Shown: positions 1 to 4,976 of the stretch, piece after piece
Position numbering within the stretch: the first letter of the stretch is position 1
Layout: each line of letters opens with the position of its first letter
Assembly: GCA_002483865.1 (NCBI GenBank)
Contig: DLIT01000021.1
Span: 1,234 to 6,811, forward strand
Reading direction: 5' to 3'
Source of the DNA: Brevundimonas sp. UBA7635
Lineage (GTDB): Bacteria > Pseudomonadota > Alphaproteobacteria > Caulobacterales > Caulobacteraceae
DNA length: 5,578 nt
Translations under genes and position numbers: made by a program
The notes under the pieces: generated by a model
What the model was told of the DNA's origin: nothing
Database searches by the model: none
What the model saw: only the letters and a program-made list of their open reading frames with translations

Positions 1-1352
1 ATGATCTCGACCACGTCGCCGTTCTGAAGCGCCGTACGCATCGGCTTAAGTTCGCCATTGATCTTGACGCCCACGGCCGTGTCCCCGATCTCGGTGTGGA
101 CCGCATAGGCAAAGTCCAGCGGCATCCCCCCGCGCGGCAGGGTGATCAGAGCCCCCTTGGGCGTGAATACGAACACCTGGTCCAGATACATCTCGAGCTT
201 GGCGTGCTCGACCCAGTCCTCGCCGCCCTCGCCGTGCTCGATCACCTGGACCAGGTGGCGCAGGTTCAGCAGCGGGTCGCGCCCGCCGTCGGCCTCCATG
301 GCCTCGCGGTCAAAGCCATAGGACTGGTTCTTGTAGGCCCAGTGCGCGGCCACCCCGTCCTCGGCCACGCGATCCATGTTCTCGGTGCGGATCTGCATCT
401 CGATGCGCAGGCCGCCCGGCCCGACCACGGTCGTATGCAGCGAGCGATAGTTGTTCGACTTGGGCGTCGAGATGAAGTCCTTGAACCGCTCGGGCACCAT
501 GGGCCAGGCCCGGTGGATCACGCCCAGGGCGCGATAGCAGTCGTCCTCGCTGTCCACGATGACGCGGAAGCCATAGATGTCCGACAGGGACGAAAAGCCC
601 ACCGACTTGCGCTGCAGCTTGCGCCAGATCGAATAGGGCGTCTTCTCGCGGCCCTTGACCCGGGCCTGGATCCCCGCCTCGCTCAGCACCTTCTCGATCT
701 CGGGCGAGACCGCCTCGATGGCGCGGCCGTTCTCCAGCTTCAGGGCTTCCAGGCGGCGCTGGATGGCGATGCGGGCGGTGGCGTTCAGGTGCTCGAACGC
801 CAGTTCTTCCAGCTCGGATGCAATCGAATGAATGCCGATCGAGCGGCCCAGCGGCGCATAGACCTCCAGCGTTTCGCGGCTGATCCGCTCGCGCTTCTCC
901 GGCTTCACGAAATGCAGGGTGCGCATGTTGTGCAGGCGGTCCGCCAGCTTGACCAGCAGCACCCGCACATCGCGCGAAATGGCCAGGATGAACTTGCGAA
1001 GGTTCTCAGCCTGACGTGTATGCTCGGCCTGGAGTTCCAGCCGCGAAAGCTTGGTCACGCCCTCAACAAGAACGGCGACCTCCTCGCCGAACATATCCGC
1101 GATGTCGTCCCGGGTGGCCGAGGTATCCTCGACCACATCGTGCAGCAGGGCGGTGACGATCGTCGCTGTATCCAGCCGATAATGCGTCAGGATGCCTGCC
1201 ACCTGGATCGGATGGGCAAAATAGGGATCGCCCGAGGCCCGCAGCTGCGAGCCATGCATCTTCATCGCATAGACATAGGCCTTGTTCAGCAGGGCCTCGT
1301 CCGCCGTCGGGTCATAGGCCCTGACCGCCTCGATCAGCTCGAACTGGCGCAT
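1..1352 (-). CDS. spoT: Bifunctional (p)ppGpp synthetase/hydrolase (RelA/SpoT, Rsh family), 3' end cut by window edge
   Basis: This enzyme transfers pyrophosphate from ATP to GDP or GTP to make (p)ppGpp and also hydrolyses it, setting the stringent response in the cytoplasm. The first 450 residues are present. The N-terminal HD hydrolase domain (about residues 20-180) keeps FAHP (H47), the HDVVED motif at 71-76 and KLADRLHNMRT with D138. The synthetase domain (about 220-350) shows GREKTPYSIWRKL, DIYGFRVIV, the YRSLH motif at 302-306 and EMQIRT with E318. A TGS domain starts near 393 (VFVFTPKG) and runs off the edge, so the rest of TGS and any ACT regulatory domain lie outside. Both catalytic halves look intact, which favours a true bifunctional Rsh. 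The start at 1352 gives MRQFELIEAV, the usual start of alphaproteobacterial members, with a weak AAAGG about 10 nt upstream. The frame stays open a further 82 codons to the rpoZ stop, but without ATG. The gene follows rpoZ, as in many proteobacteria. The symbol could equally be relA or rsh. Confidence 0.96.
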   Translation of the reverse strand, partial: MRQFELIEAVRAYDPTADEALLNKAYVYAMKMHGSQLRASGDPYFAHPIQVAGILTHYRLDTATIVTALLHDVVEDTSATRDDIADMFGEEVAVLVEGVTKLSRLELQAEHTRQAENLRKFILAISRDVRVLLVKLADRLHNMRTLHFVKPEKRERISRETLEVYAPLGRSIGIHSIASELEELAFEHLNATARIAIQRRLEALKLENGRAIEAVSPEIEKVLSEAGIQARVKGREKTPYSIWRKLQRKSVGFSSLSDIYGFRVIVDSEDDCYRALGVIHRAWPMVPERFKDFISTPKSNNYRSLHTTVVGPGGLRIEMQIRTENMDRVAEDGVAAHWAYKNQSYGFDREAMEADGGRDPLLNLRHLVQVIEHGEGGEDWVEHAKLEMYLDQVFVFTPKGALITLPRGGMPLDFAYAVHTEIGDTAVGVKINGELKPMRTALQNGDVVEI

Positions 1353-1471
1353 GATCGACGCGCCTTTGGTTTCGGTCCGGAAGGCCGAGGCAGGAGTATT
1401 CAACACAACAGAAGGCACAGCGGGAAGCGACTCGGACGCGGACGGTGAAGAGGTTTCAGGCTCTGGATACG

Positions 1472-1508
1472 ACAACGGCGCCGCCCCGTCAGGGTGCGAC
1501 GCCGTTGT
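1472..1508 (-). promoter_or_regulatory. Strong hairpin in the rpoZ-spoT gap
   Basis: A perfect 9-bp inverted repeat (ACAACGGCG at 1472-1480, CGCCGTTGT at 1500-1508) encloses 19 nt. That loop can itself fold, pairing CCC with GGG around TGAC, giving a long two-tier stem in the minus-strand transcript. No T-run follows on the minus strand, so a classical intrinsic terminator is not supported. It sits about 120 nt upstream of the spoT ATG and 86 nt after the rpoZ stop. It could be an mRNA-processing site, a partial attenuator or a stability element that lets the two genes be expressed at different levels. The fold was worked out by eye; the function is inference. Confidence 0.45.
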
Positions 1509-1594
1509 GATTGTATGATTCGCAGCTTTAACTGCCGGCTTTTCGGCTTTTCGCCGTGCCGTTTTCTTGGGTTCGCCAGTGACAGGCAATGCCG

Positions 1595-1954
1595 TCAGTA
1601 GCGTTCCTCCTGACCACCGTCGCGATCGCTTTGCAGGGCGCGGATCAGTTCGGCCTCAGCCATGTTCATGTGCTGCGGCTCGGCCAGCAGTGCCACGACT
1701 TCGGCTTCGTCTTCAGCCTCGGTCCGCTCATCAACGCGTTGCAGGGTGGTGATGATGTTTTCGCGCAGTTCATCCGGCACGACGGTCTCGTCAGCCAGTT
1801 CGCGCAGGGCAACGACGGGGTTCTTGTCGTTGTCGCGGTCCAGGGTCAGCGGTGCGCCGTTCGCGATGTTACGGGCGCGGTGACCAGCCAGCAGAACCAG
1901 ACCAAAGCGGTTCGGCACCTTTTCGATGCAGTCTTCGACAGTGACGCGGGCCAT
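1595..1954 (-). CDS. rpoZ: DNA-directed RNA polymerase omega subunit
   Basis: Omega is the small subunit that wraps the beta-prime C-terminus and helps assemble RNA polymerase. In E. coli its N-terminus contributes to ppGpp site 1. The product is 119 residues, starts [20 protein letters not shown] and continues with [12 protein letters not shown] and then LREL, the conserved omega core (about residues 1-60). The remaining half is an acidic, less conserved tail ([14 protein letters not shown] and onward), a little longer than the 91-residue E. coli protein. The start at 1954 is chosen over an in-frame ATG 11 codons upstream because it gives the canonical MARVTVED terminus and has a good GAGGA Shine-Dalgarno 6 nt before it. 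It lies between folK and spoT on the same strand; the stop is 242 bp before the spoT ATG. A promoter candidate lies just upstream. Confidence 0.97.
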   Translation of the reverse strand: MARVTVEDCIEKVPNRFGLVLLAGHRARNIANGAPLTLDRDNDKNPVVALRELADETVVPDELRENIITTLQRVDERTEAEDEAEVVALLAEPQHMNMAEAELIRALQSDRDGGQEERY

Positions 1955-1985
1955 GAAATTCCTCAGGCGGCAGGGAGAACCGCAC

Positions 1986-2014
1986 AAAATATAGGGTTAG
2001 GCGTGCTTGTGCAA
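1986..2014 (-). promoter_or_regulatory. Candidate promoter of rpoZ (and perhaps spoT)
   Basis: Reading the minus strand, TTGCAC (2014-2009) is followed after 17 nt by TATTTT (1991-1986). In the shorter-spaced Caulobacter housekeeping style (TTGACGS, 10-14 nt, GCTANAWC), TTGCACA, 12 nt and CCTATATT also fit, matching most fixed positions. Either reading gives a leader of roughly 25-30 nt before the rpoZ ATG at 1954, with the GAGGA ribosome site inside it. The T/A-rich box stands out in an otherwise GC-rich sequence. It is based on motif matching only. Confidence 0.42.
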
Positions 2015-2031
2015 CGCCGCAAAGGCATCGG

Positions 2032-2085
2032 CAGACAGGGTCTGTGCCGTATTATGCGCCAGATACCGCATCTATCGACTGCGGT
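2032..2085 (-). other. Two small hairpins between folK stop and rpoZ promoter
   Basis: Directly after the folK stop the minus-strand transcript can form ACCGCA/TGCGGT (6 bp, 9-nt loop, 2065-2085). It can then form CAGAC/GTCTG (5 bp, 3-nt loop, 2032-2044), with possible extra pairing out to 2048. Neither is followed by a T-run, so they are weak candidates for folK 3'-end stabilisers or terminator-like structures. They lie upstream of the rpoZ promoter candidate and so could separate folK transcripts from rpoZ transcripts. Confidence 0.3.
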
Positions 2086-2090
2086 CCACC

Positions 2091-2624
2091 TCAGCCGAGC
2101 GGCCGGGCATCCTGTCCGACAGTAGCCAGGGCTGCAAGTGCCGCCGCTGTCTGGCCCGCCACCGGGTGAATCCAGTGCGGCGCTATATCTGCCAGGGGCC
2201 CCATGACGAATCGTCGATCCGCCGATCTGGGATGGGGCAAGTGCAGACCGTTCAGATCGCCGGACAACCGACCATAGGCAATCAGGTCCAGGTCTAGCGT
2301 GCGCGGGGCATTGGGTGCGCTACGCTCGCGACCAAAGTGGTTCTCGATCCGGGACAGCCGCTGCATCAACGGCTCTGGCTCATCCCCCGTCTCGACAGCC
2401 ACCACGCCGTTGATGAAGGCCGGGTCCTGTGGATTAGGCCAGGCTCGGGACGCCCACCACCGCGACTTCGCGACGATCTTCAGATCCTCGGTGGCGAAAT
2501 GAACCAGAACGGCCTCAAGACATTCAACGCACGACCCCCAGACGCCCTTGTCATTGCAACCAAGGGCGACGATGACTGCGGAATCCGCGTCGAGTCGCTG
2601 TAACGGCTGAGAGGCGGAGTTCAT
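2091..2624 (-). CDS. folK: 2-amino-4-hydroxy-6-hydroxymethyldihydropteridine pyrophosphokinase (HPPK)
   Basis: HPPK transfers pyrophosphate from ATP to 6-hydroxymethyl-7,8-dihydropterin, the step before dihydropteroate synthase in folate synthesis. The 177-residue product has the family signature NAPRTLDLDLIAYG at 105-118, with D111 and D113 as the expected magnesium ligands. It also has AFINGVVAVET (69-79), RIENHFGRERS (92-102) and a C-terminal LPHPR (129-133) with RRFVMGPLADIAP. The N-terminal strand reads VALGCN, where most relatives have ALGSN followed by GD; here DKGVWG follows. About 15 residues precede the first strand. No alternative in-frame start fits better than the ATG at 2624, although its AGGA is only 2 nt away. 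A GATAAT box at 2641-2636 would place transcription start nearly at the ATG, so the leader may be very short. folB and folP are not in the window. rpoZ follows on the same strand after 136 bp. Confidence 0.95.
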   Translation of the reverse strand: MNSASQPLQRLDADSAVIVALGCNDKGVWGSCVECLEAVLVHFATEDLKIVAKSRWWASRAWPNPQDPAFINGVVAVETGDEPEPLMQRLSRIENHFGRERSAPNAPRTLDLDLIAYGRLSGDLNGLHLPHPRSADRRFVMGPLADIAPHWIHPVAGQTAAALAALATVGQDARPLG

Positions 2625-2654
2625 TTTCCTGACCCATTATCCGAGGCGCATATT

Positions 2655-3236
2655 ATGACCGGCCAATCCACGAACCGTATGGCCCTGTTTATCGACGGGG
2701 CAAACCTCTATTCCGCCGCTCGCGCCCTGAACGTCGATCTCGACTTCAAGAAGATGTCGGACTGGTTCGCCCAGAAGGGTCAACTGGTCCGCGCCTACTA
2801 CTATACCGCCATTATCGAGGGCGAAGAGTTCTCCCCCGTTCGTCCGCTGGTCGACTGGCTCGACTACAATGGCTTTACCGTGGCTACCAAGCCGGTAAAG
2901 CGCTTTACCGATGCCCAGGGCCACAGCCGCATCAAGGGCAATATGGATATCGAGATTGCCGTCGATATGCTGCAACTGGTTCCGCGCGTGGACCACATGG
3001 TCCTGTTTTCGGGCGATGGGGACTTCCGTCGCCTGGTCGAGGCGCTTCAGGCACAGGGCGTGCGCGTGACCGTGGTCTCGACGACCCGCAGCCAGCCGCC
3101 ACAGATCGCCGACGAACTGCGCCGCCAGGCCGATGAATTCGTCGACCTGTCCGACGTGATGCAAAACTTCAGCAAGCCGCGCGCGGCGATGAACCAGGGC
3201 GTTACCCGCACTCTGGATCGTAGCGACCGGGCCTGA
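2655..3236 (+). CDS. NYN domain protein (LabA/DUF88 family), putative ribonuclease
   Basis: The 193-residue product is a single NYN (PIN-like) domain covering about residues 8-167. The characteristic acidic pocket is visible: FIDGAN at 12-17 (D14, N17), KGNMDIEIAVDM at 94-105 (D98, D104) and FSGDGDF at 118-124 (D121, D123). RAYYYTAI (46-53) and VVSTT (140-144) fit the Rossmann-like core strands. By family knowledge such proteins are metal-dependent RNA nucleases or RNA-processing factors; the precise substrate of the LabA/DUF88 group is mostly unknown. The tail (about 172-193) is basic and probably disordered. No signal peptide or membrane segment is seen, so it should be cytoplasmic. The ATG at 2655 has GAGG 8 nt upstream; M9 (MALFIDGANLY) is a possible but less well-placed start. 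Only 30 bp separate it from the divergent folK start, and two GANTC sites (2581-2585 and 2592-2596) lie just upstream inside folK. It converges on the amidase gene. Confidence 0.9.
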   Translation: MTGQSTNRMALFIDGANLYSAARALNVDLDFKKMSDWFAQKGQLVRAYYYTAIIEGEEFSPVRPLVDWLDYNGFTVATKPVKRFTDAQGHSRIKGNMDIEIAVDMLQLVPRVDHMVLFSGDGDFRRLVEALQAQGVRVTVVSTTRSQPPQIADELRRQADEFVDLSDVMQNFSKPRAAMNQGVTRTLDRSDRA

Positions 3237-3304
3237 GCGGACACTTTACCCCCTCGCTGCTGCGGCGTCTGATCGGCGGGCGCATCAGCTCTCGACGCCA
3301 GGCC
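3237..3304. other. Convergent gap between NYN gene and amidase; weak hairpin
   Basis: These 68 bp separate the two convergent stop codons. The only symmetry found is CTGAT (3269-3273) with ATCAG (3284-3288), a 5-bp stem with a 10-nt GC-rich loop, and no T-run on either side. A convincing bidirectional intrinsic terminator is not visible, so termination may be Rho-dependent or simply overlapping. No insertion-sequence end or direct repeat is seen here. Confidence 0.25.
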
Positions 3305-4519
3305 TCAGCCGTTTGGTTCAGAACCCAGGGCCATCCGCACGGGAGCCGAAGGCTCCCGGAAATAACGGTCGATCCCTTCAGCCACGCTGCGCATCAGGCG
3401 CTTGCGCGATCGCTCGTTGGTCAGGACCGCCTCGTCATCCGGATTGGTGACAAAGCCCATCTCCAACAGAATAGCTGGAACGTCCGGGGCCAGCAGGACC
3501 GCCAGGCCACCATCGCGATGGCTGCGGCGCAGCAGCGGATGGTTGTCGCCTTCCAGATGGGCCAGCAAAATCCGCGCGAACTGTGCGGAACGGTTCTGGG
3601 TCGCCCTTTGGGTCAGATCAAGCAGGATGCGGTCCACGGATGGATCACGGCCCGGCAGGCGCAACTCGCGCTGCCAGTCGTCGTTGCGAGTGAACTCACG
3701 CACCGCGCGTCCGGCCCCTTGTTCAGACAAGGTATAGACACTGGCCCCACGCAATGAGGGTTCGGACCCCGCGTCGGCGTGAAGTGAGATGAACAGATCG
3801 GCCCCTGCATCGCGGGCGATCTGAACGCGGCGTCCATGAATCAGATAGACATCCGTACTGCGGGTCAACCGGACCCGATAACGACCGGAGCGTTCCAGCG
3901 CTTCTTTCAGATCCTTGGCCGCAGCCAGGGTAATGGTCTTTTCCTGGGCGGCCTGCCCCTGGGCTCCCGGGTCACGCCCCCCGTGGCCAGCGTCGATCAC
4001 GATCAGGGGCTTTTCCTTGCGAACCTGCTCGCGACGAGCCGTCGCTGGCCGCGCTGCGGCCGGGGCTCCGGTCGTCTTCAGGTCGATGACATAGCGATAA
4101 TGACTGACGCCATCGGCCGGCGGCAAAAGGAAACGGCGCTCGATCTCGGCACCCCGCGCCAGGTCCAGTTGCACCCGTGAATTATTGCCGCTGGCACTAA
4201 CCTGGTAGCTGCGGACCAGACCTGATCCAGAGCCGTCCAGCGCCTGGCGCGGAGAAACATCGGAAAGGGAGACAATCACGCGGCCGGTCGTGCCGTCCTC
4301 GACGACCTGACCCCGTGTGGTCTTGCCCATGTCGAGGACCACGCGGGTCCGCTGGGCGTCGCCGCCAAAGCGGATGTTGGAGATGCCGCCATCCGACCCG
4401 AAGGCCAGGCCGCGCCCAGCCGTCAGCACAACGCTGGCAACCAACGCCACCGTCGCCGCGGCGGTCGCCCATTCGCGCACGCCCCACCGCTTCAGATCTT
4501 TACGCAACCGGCCATACAT
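3305..4519 (-). CDS. amiC: Periplasmic N-acetylmuramoyl-L-alanine amidase (AMIN + Amidase_3)
   Basis: This zinc enzyme cuts the amide bond between N-acetylmuramic acid and L-alanine of peptidoglycan and is used for daughter-cell separation. The 404-residue product starts with a basic segment (MYGRLRKDLKRWG) and a hydrophobic stretch at about 18-40, a signal peptide or anchor with a plausible cut after GLA (40). An AMIN domain (about 44-148), which targets such amidases to septal peptidoglycan, is followed by an Ala/Arg-rich linker (151-170) and the Amidase_3 catalytic domain (about 171-390). Zinc ligands are expected at H179 (DAGHGG), E193 (QEKT) and H247 (SLHADA), with catalytic E353 in LLEMGF; all are present. 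It resembles E. coli AmiC in architecture. The ATG at 4519 has only an AGGGG 12 nt away. A 9-codon overlapping frame (4529 to 4500) starts between them and might affect initiation. It is divergent from rne, a frequent alphaproteobacterial pairing. Confidence 0.95.
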   Translation of the reverse strand: MYGRLRKDLKRWGVREWATAAATVALVASVVLTAGRGLAFGSDGGISNIRFGGDAQRTRVVLDMGKTTRGQVVEDGTTGRVIVSLSDVSPRQALDGSGSGLVRSYQVSASGNNSRVQLDLARGAEIERRFLLPPADGVSHYRYVIDLKTTGAPAAARPATARREQVRKEKPLIVIDAGHGGRDPGAQGQAAQEKTITLAAAKDLKEALERSGRYRVRLTRSTDVYLIHGRRVQIARDAGADLFISLHADAGSEPSLRGASVYTLSEQGAGRAVREFTRNDDWQRELRLPGRDPSVDRILLDLTQRATQNRSAQFARILLAHLEGDNHPLLRRSHRDGGLAVLLAPDVPAILLEMGFVTNPDDEAVLTNERSRKRLMRSVAEGIDRYFREPSAPVRMALGSEPNG

Positions 4520-4549
4520 GGACGGACATCACCCCTATGGTAGGCGGAT

Positions 4550-4555
4550 ATTCTA
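4550..4555 (-). promoter_or_regulatory. Candidate -10 box of the amidase promoter
   Basis: The minus strand reads TAGAAT here, 31 nt upstream of the amidase ATG at 4519, in a locally AT-rich patch. No good -35 hexamer lies at the usual distance (the region around 4573-4578 reads CGATTT), so the assignment is weak. A start about 7 nt downstream would give a leader of roughly 25 nt. Confidence 0.25.
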
Positions 4556-4611
4556 TCACTGCCCGGCCAAGGAAATCGTTAACCGACAGCAGGTGCCCGG
4601 GTTCTTTTATT

Positions 4612-4633
4612 TTGCACAACTTGTGCCTATGCT
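4612..4633 (+). promoter_or_regulatory. Palindrome GCACAACTTGTGC and possible rne promoter
   Basis: GCACAA (4614-4619), C, TTGTGC (4621-4626) is a perfect 13-bp interrupted palindrome in the AT-rich part of the divergent region. The overlapping plus-strand TTGCACA (4612-4618) matches the -35-like element seen before rpoZ. It is followed 12 nt later by GCTGAAC, only a partial match to the Caulobacter -10 element. If this is the rne promoter, the leader would be about 330 nt. Equally, the palindrome could be an operator for a dimeric regulator controlling the amidase, rne or both. Symmetry is seen directly; function is inference. Confidence 0.33.
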
Positions 4634-4637
4634 GAAC

Positions 4638-4661
4638 GGGCACGCGATTGATCGCGTCCCC
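4638..4661 (+). promoter_or_regulatory. Strong hairpin near the expected 5' end of the rne leader
   Basis: ACGCGA (4642-4647) pairs with TCGCGT (4652-4657) around a TTGA loop. After one C/C mismatch the stem continues with GGG (4638-4640) against CCC (4659-4661), giving nine pairs. No T-run follows, so it is not an intrinsic terminator. It lies just downstream of the possible rne promoter. A stem at the 5' end would limit 5'-end-dependent RNase E attack on its own message; that role is inference. Confidence 0.4.
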
Positions 4662-4838
4662 TGTGAACTGTCGCAGGCTGGACCCGCCCTCATCGCGACG
4701 CTGAACTTTCACCTCTTTCCGAGGATCGCGCGGCCTGGCCGACGATTTGACGAACGGGTTCGGCACGAGGCCCTTGATCGGCACGTGAGAGCCCAGGATC
4801 GATAGAACCCTATGGGCCGATACGCCTGCGCACCCGAC

Positions 4839-4875
4839 CGGCAGTTTTTCTTGCCGCTTTCGCATCCTGCGAAGG
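4839..4875 (+). promoter_or_regulatory. Two adjacent stem-loops in the rne leader
   Basis: The first is CGGCA (4839-4843) with TGCCG (4852-4856) around a U-rich loop GTTTTTCT. The second starts at the very next base: TTCGCA (4859-4864) with TGCGAA (4868-4873) around TCC, extended by a T-G and a C-G pair to 4857 and 4875. A uridine-rich single strand between or within stems is the kind of target RNase E prefers. It is conspicuous 120-140 nt before the rne start codon in a GC-rich genome. The fold was worked out by eye. Confidence 0.42.
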
Positions 4876-4924
4876 GATGACGCGCGCCATGGCCCCCCAA
4901 TCCATTAGGCGAGCCGCCTCTATT

Positions 4925-4963
4925 CCCGCGGGAGTTTCCGCAGGGCCCGGCCTGGCGCGCCAG
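4925..4963 (+). promoter_or_regulatory. GC-rich hairpin and 12-bp palindrome just before the rne start
   Basis: CCCGCGG (4925-4931) pairs with CCGC, a bulged A and GGG (4938-4945) around GAGTTT. Seven nt later CTGGCGCGCCAG (4952-4963) is a perfect 12-bp palindrome ending 13 nt before the ATG, next to the only Shine-Dalgarno-like sequence (GAGAGAGA). Structure this close to the start could tune ribosome access. The palindrome has no room for a normal loop unless two middle pairs open. Confidence 0.38.
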
Positions 4964-4976
4964 AGAGAGACACTTC

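Larger units (their letters stand above)
4520..4976. other. 457-bp divergent non-coding region between amidase and rne, with probable long rne leader
   Basis: No credible coding region is found here; open frames crossing it lack a ribosome site or family resemblance and overlap real genes. The left part is relatively AT-rich (about 4541-4635) and is where promoters are expected. It holds a TAGAAT box for the amidase side and a 13-bp palindrome. From about 4638 to the rne ATG there are several separate inverted repeats on the rne side (each listed separately). E. coli rne has a 361-nt leader whose stem-loops mediate RNase E autoregulation. By analogy this stretch may be a feedback-regulated leader of about 330 nt. 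The analogy is inference; sequence identity with the E. coli leader is not apparent. Confidence 0.5.

Noticed and set aside
96..1448. 450-codon plus-strand open frame
   Set aside because: It is the antisense shadow of spoT; high GC at third positions keeps the opposite frame open. It is His/Leu/Asp-rich with no recognisable domain or ribosome site.
1472..1508. Reading the hairpin as an intrinsic terminator of rpoZ
   Set aside because: No T-run follows the stem on the minus strand, so it was kept only as a regulatory or processing candidate.
1589..2125. 178-codon plus-strand open frame across rpoZ
   Set aside because: It is antisense to rpoZ and the rpoZ promoter region. The omega protein on the other strand is unmistakable and this frame shows no family motif.
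2637..3164. 175-codon minus-strand open frame
   Set aside because: It is a shadow of the NYN gene, whose FIDGAN, DIEIAVDM and FSGDGDF motifs settle the strand.
4317..4805. 162-codon plus-strand frame
   Set aside because: Its first third is antisense to the amidase N-terminus, and it runs through the inverted-repeat region with no domain visible.
4777..4821. ATCGGC/GCCGAT inverted repeat with a roughly 33-nt loop
   Set aside because: A six-base match over that distance is expected by chance in GC-rich DNA; it was not listed as a separate element.
4500..4865. 121-codon minus-strand frame covering much of the amidase/rne gap
   Set aside because: It has no ribosome site at its long start, overlaps the amidase start out of frame, has mixed composition and no family resemblance. 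Only its last nine codons are worth a note.
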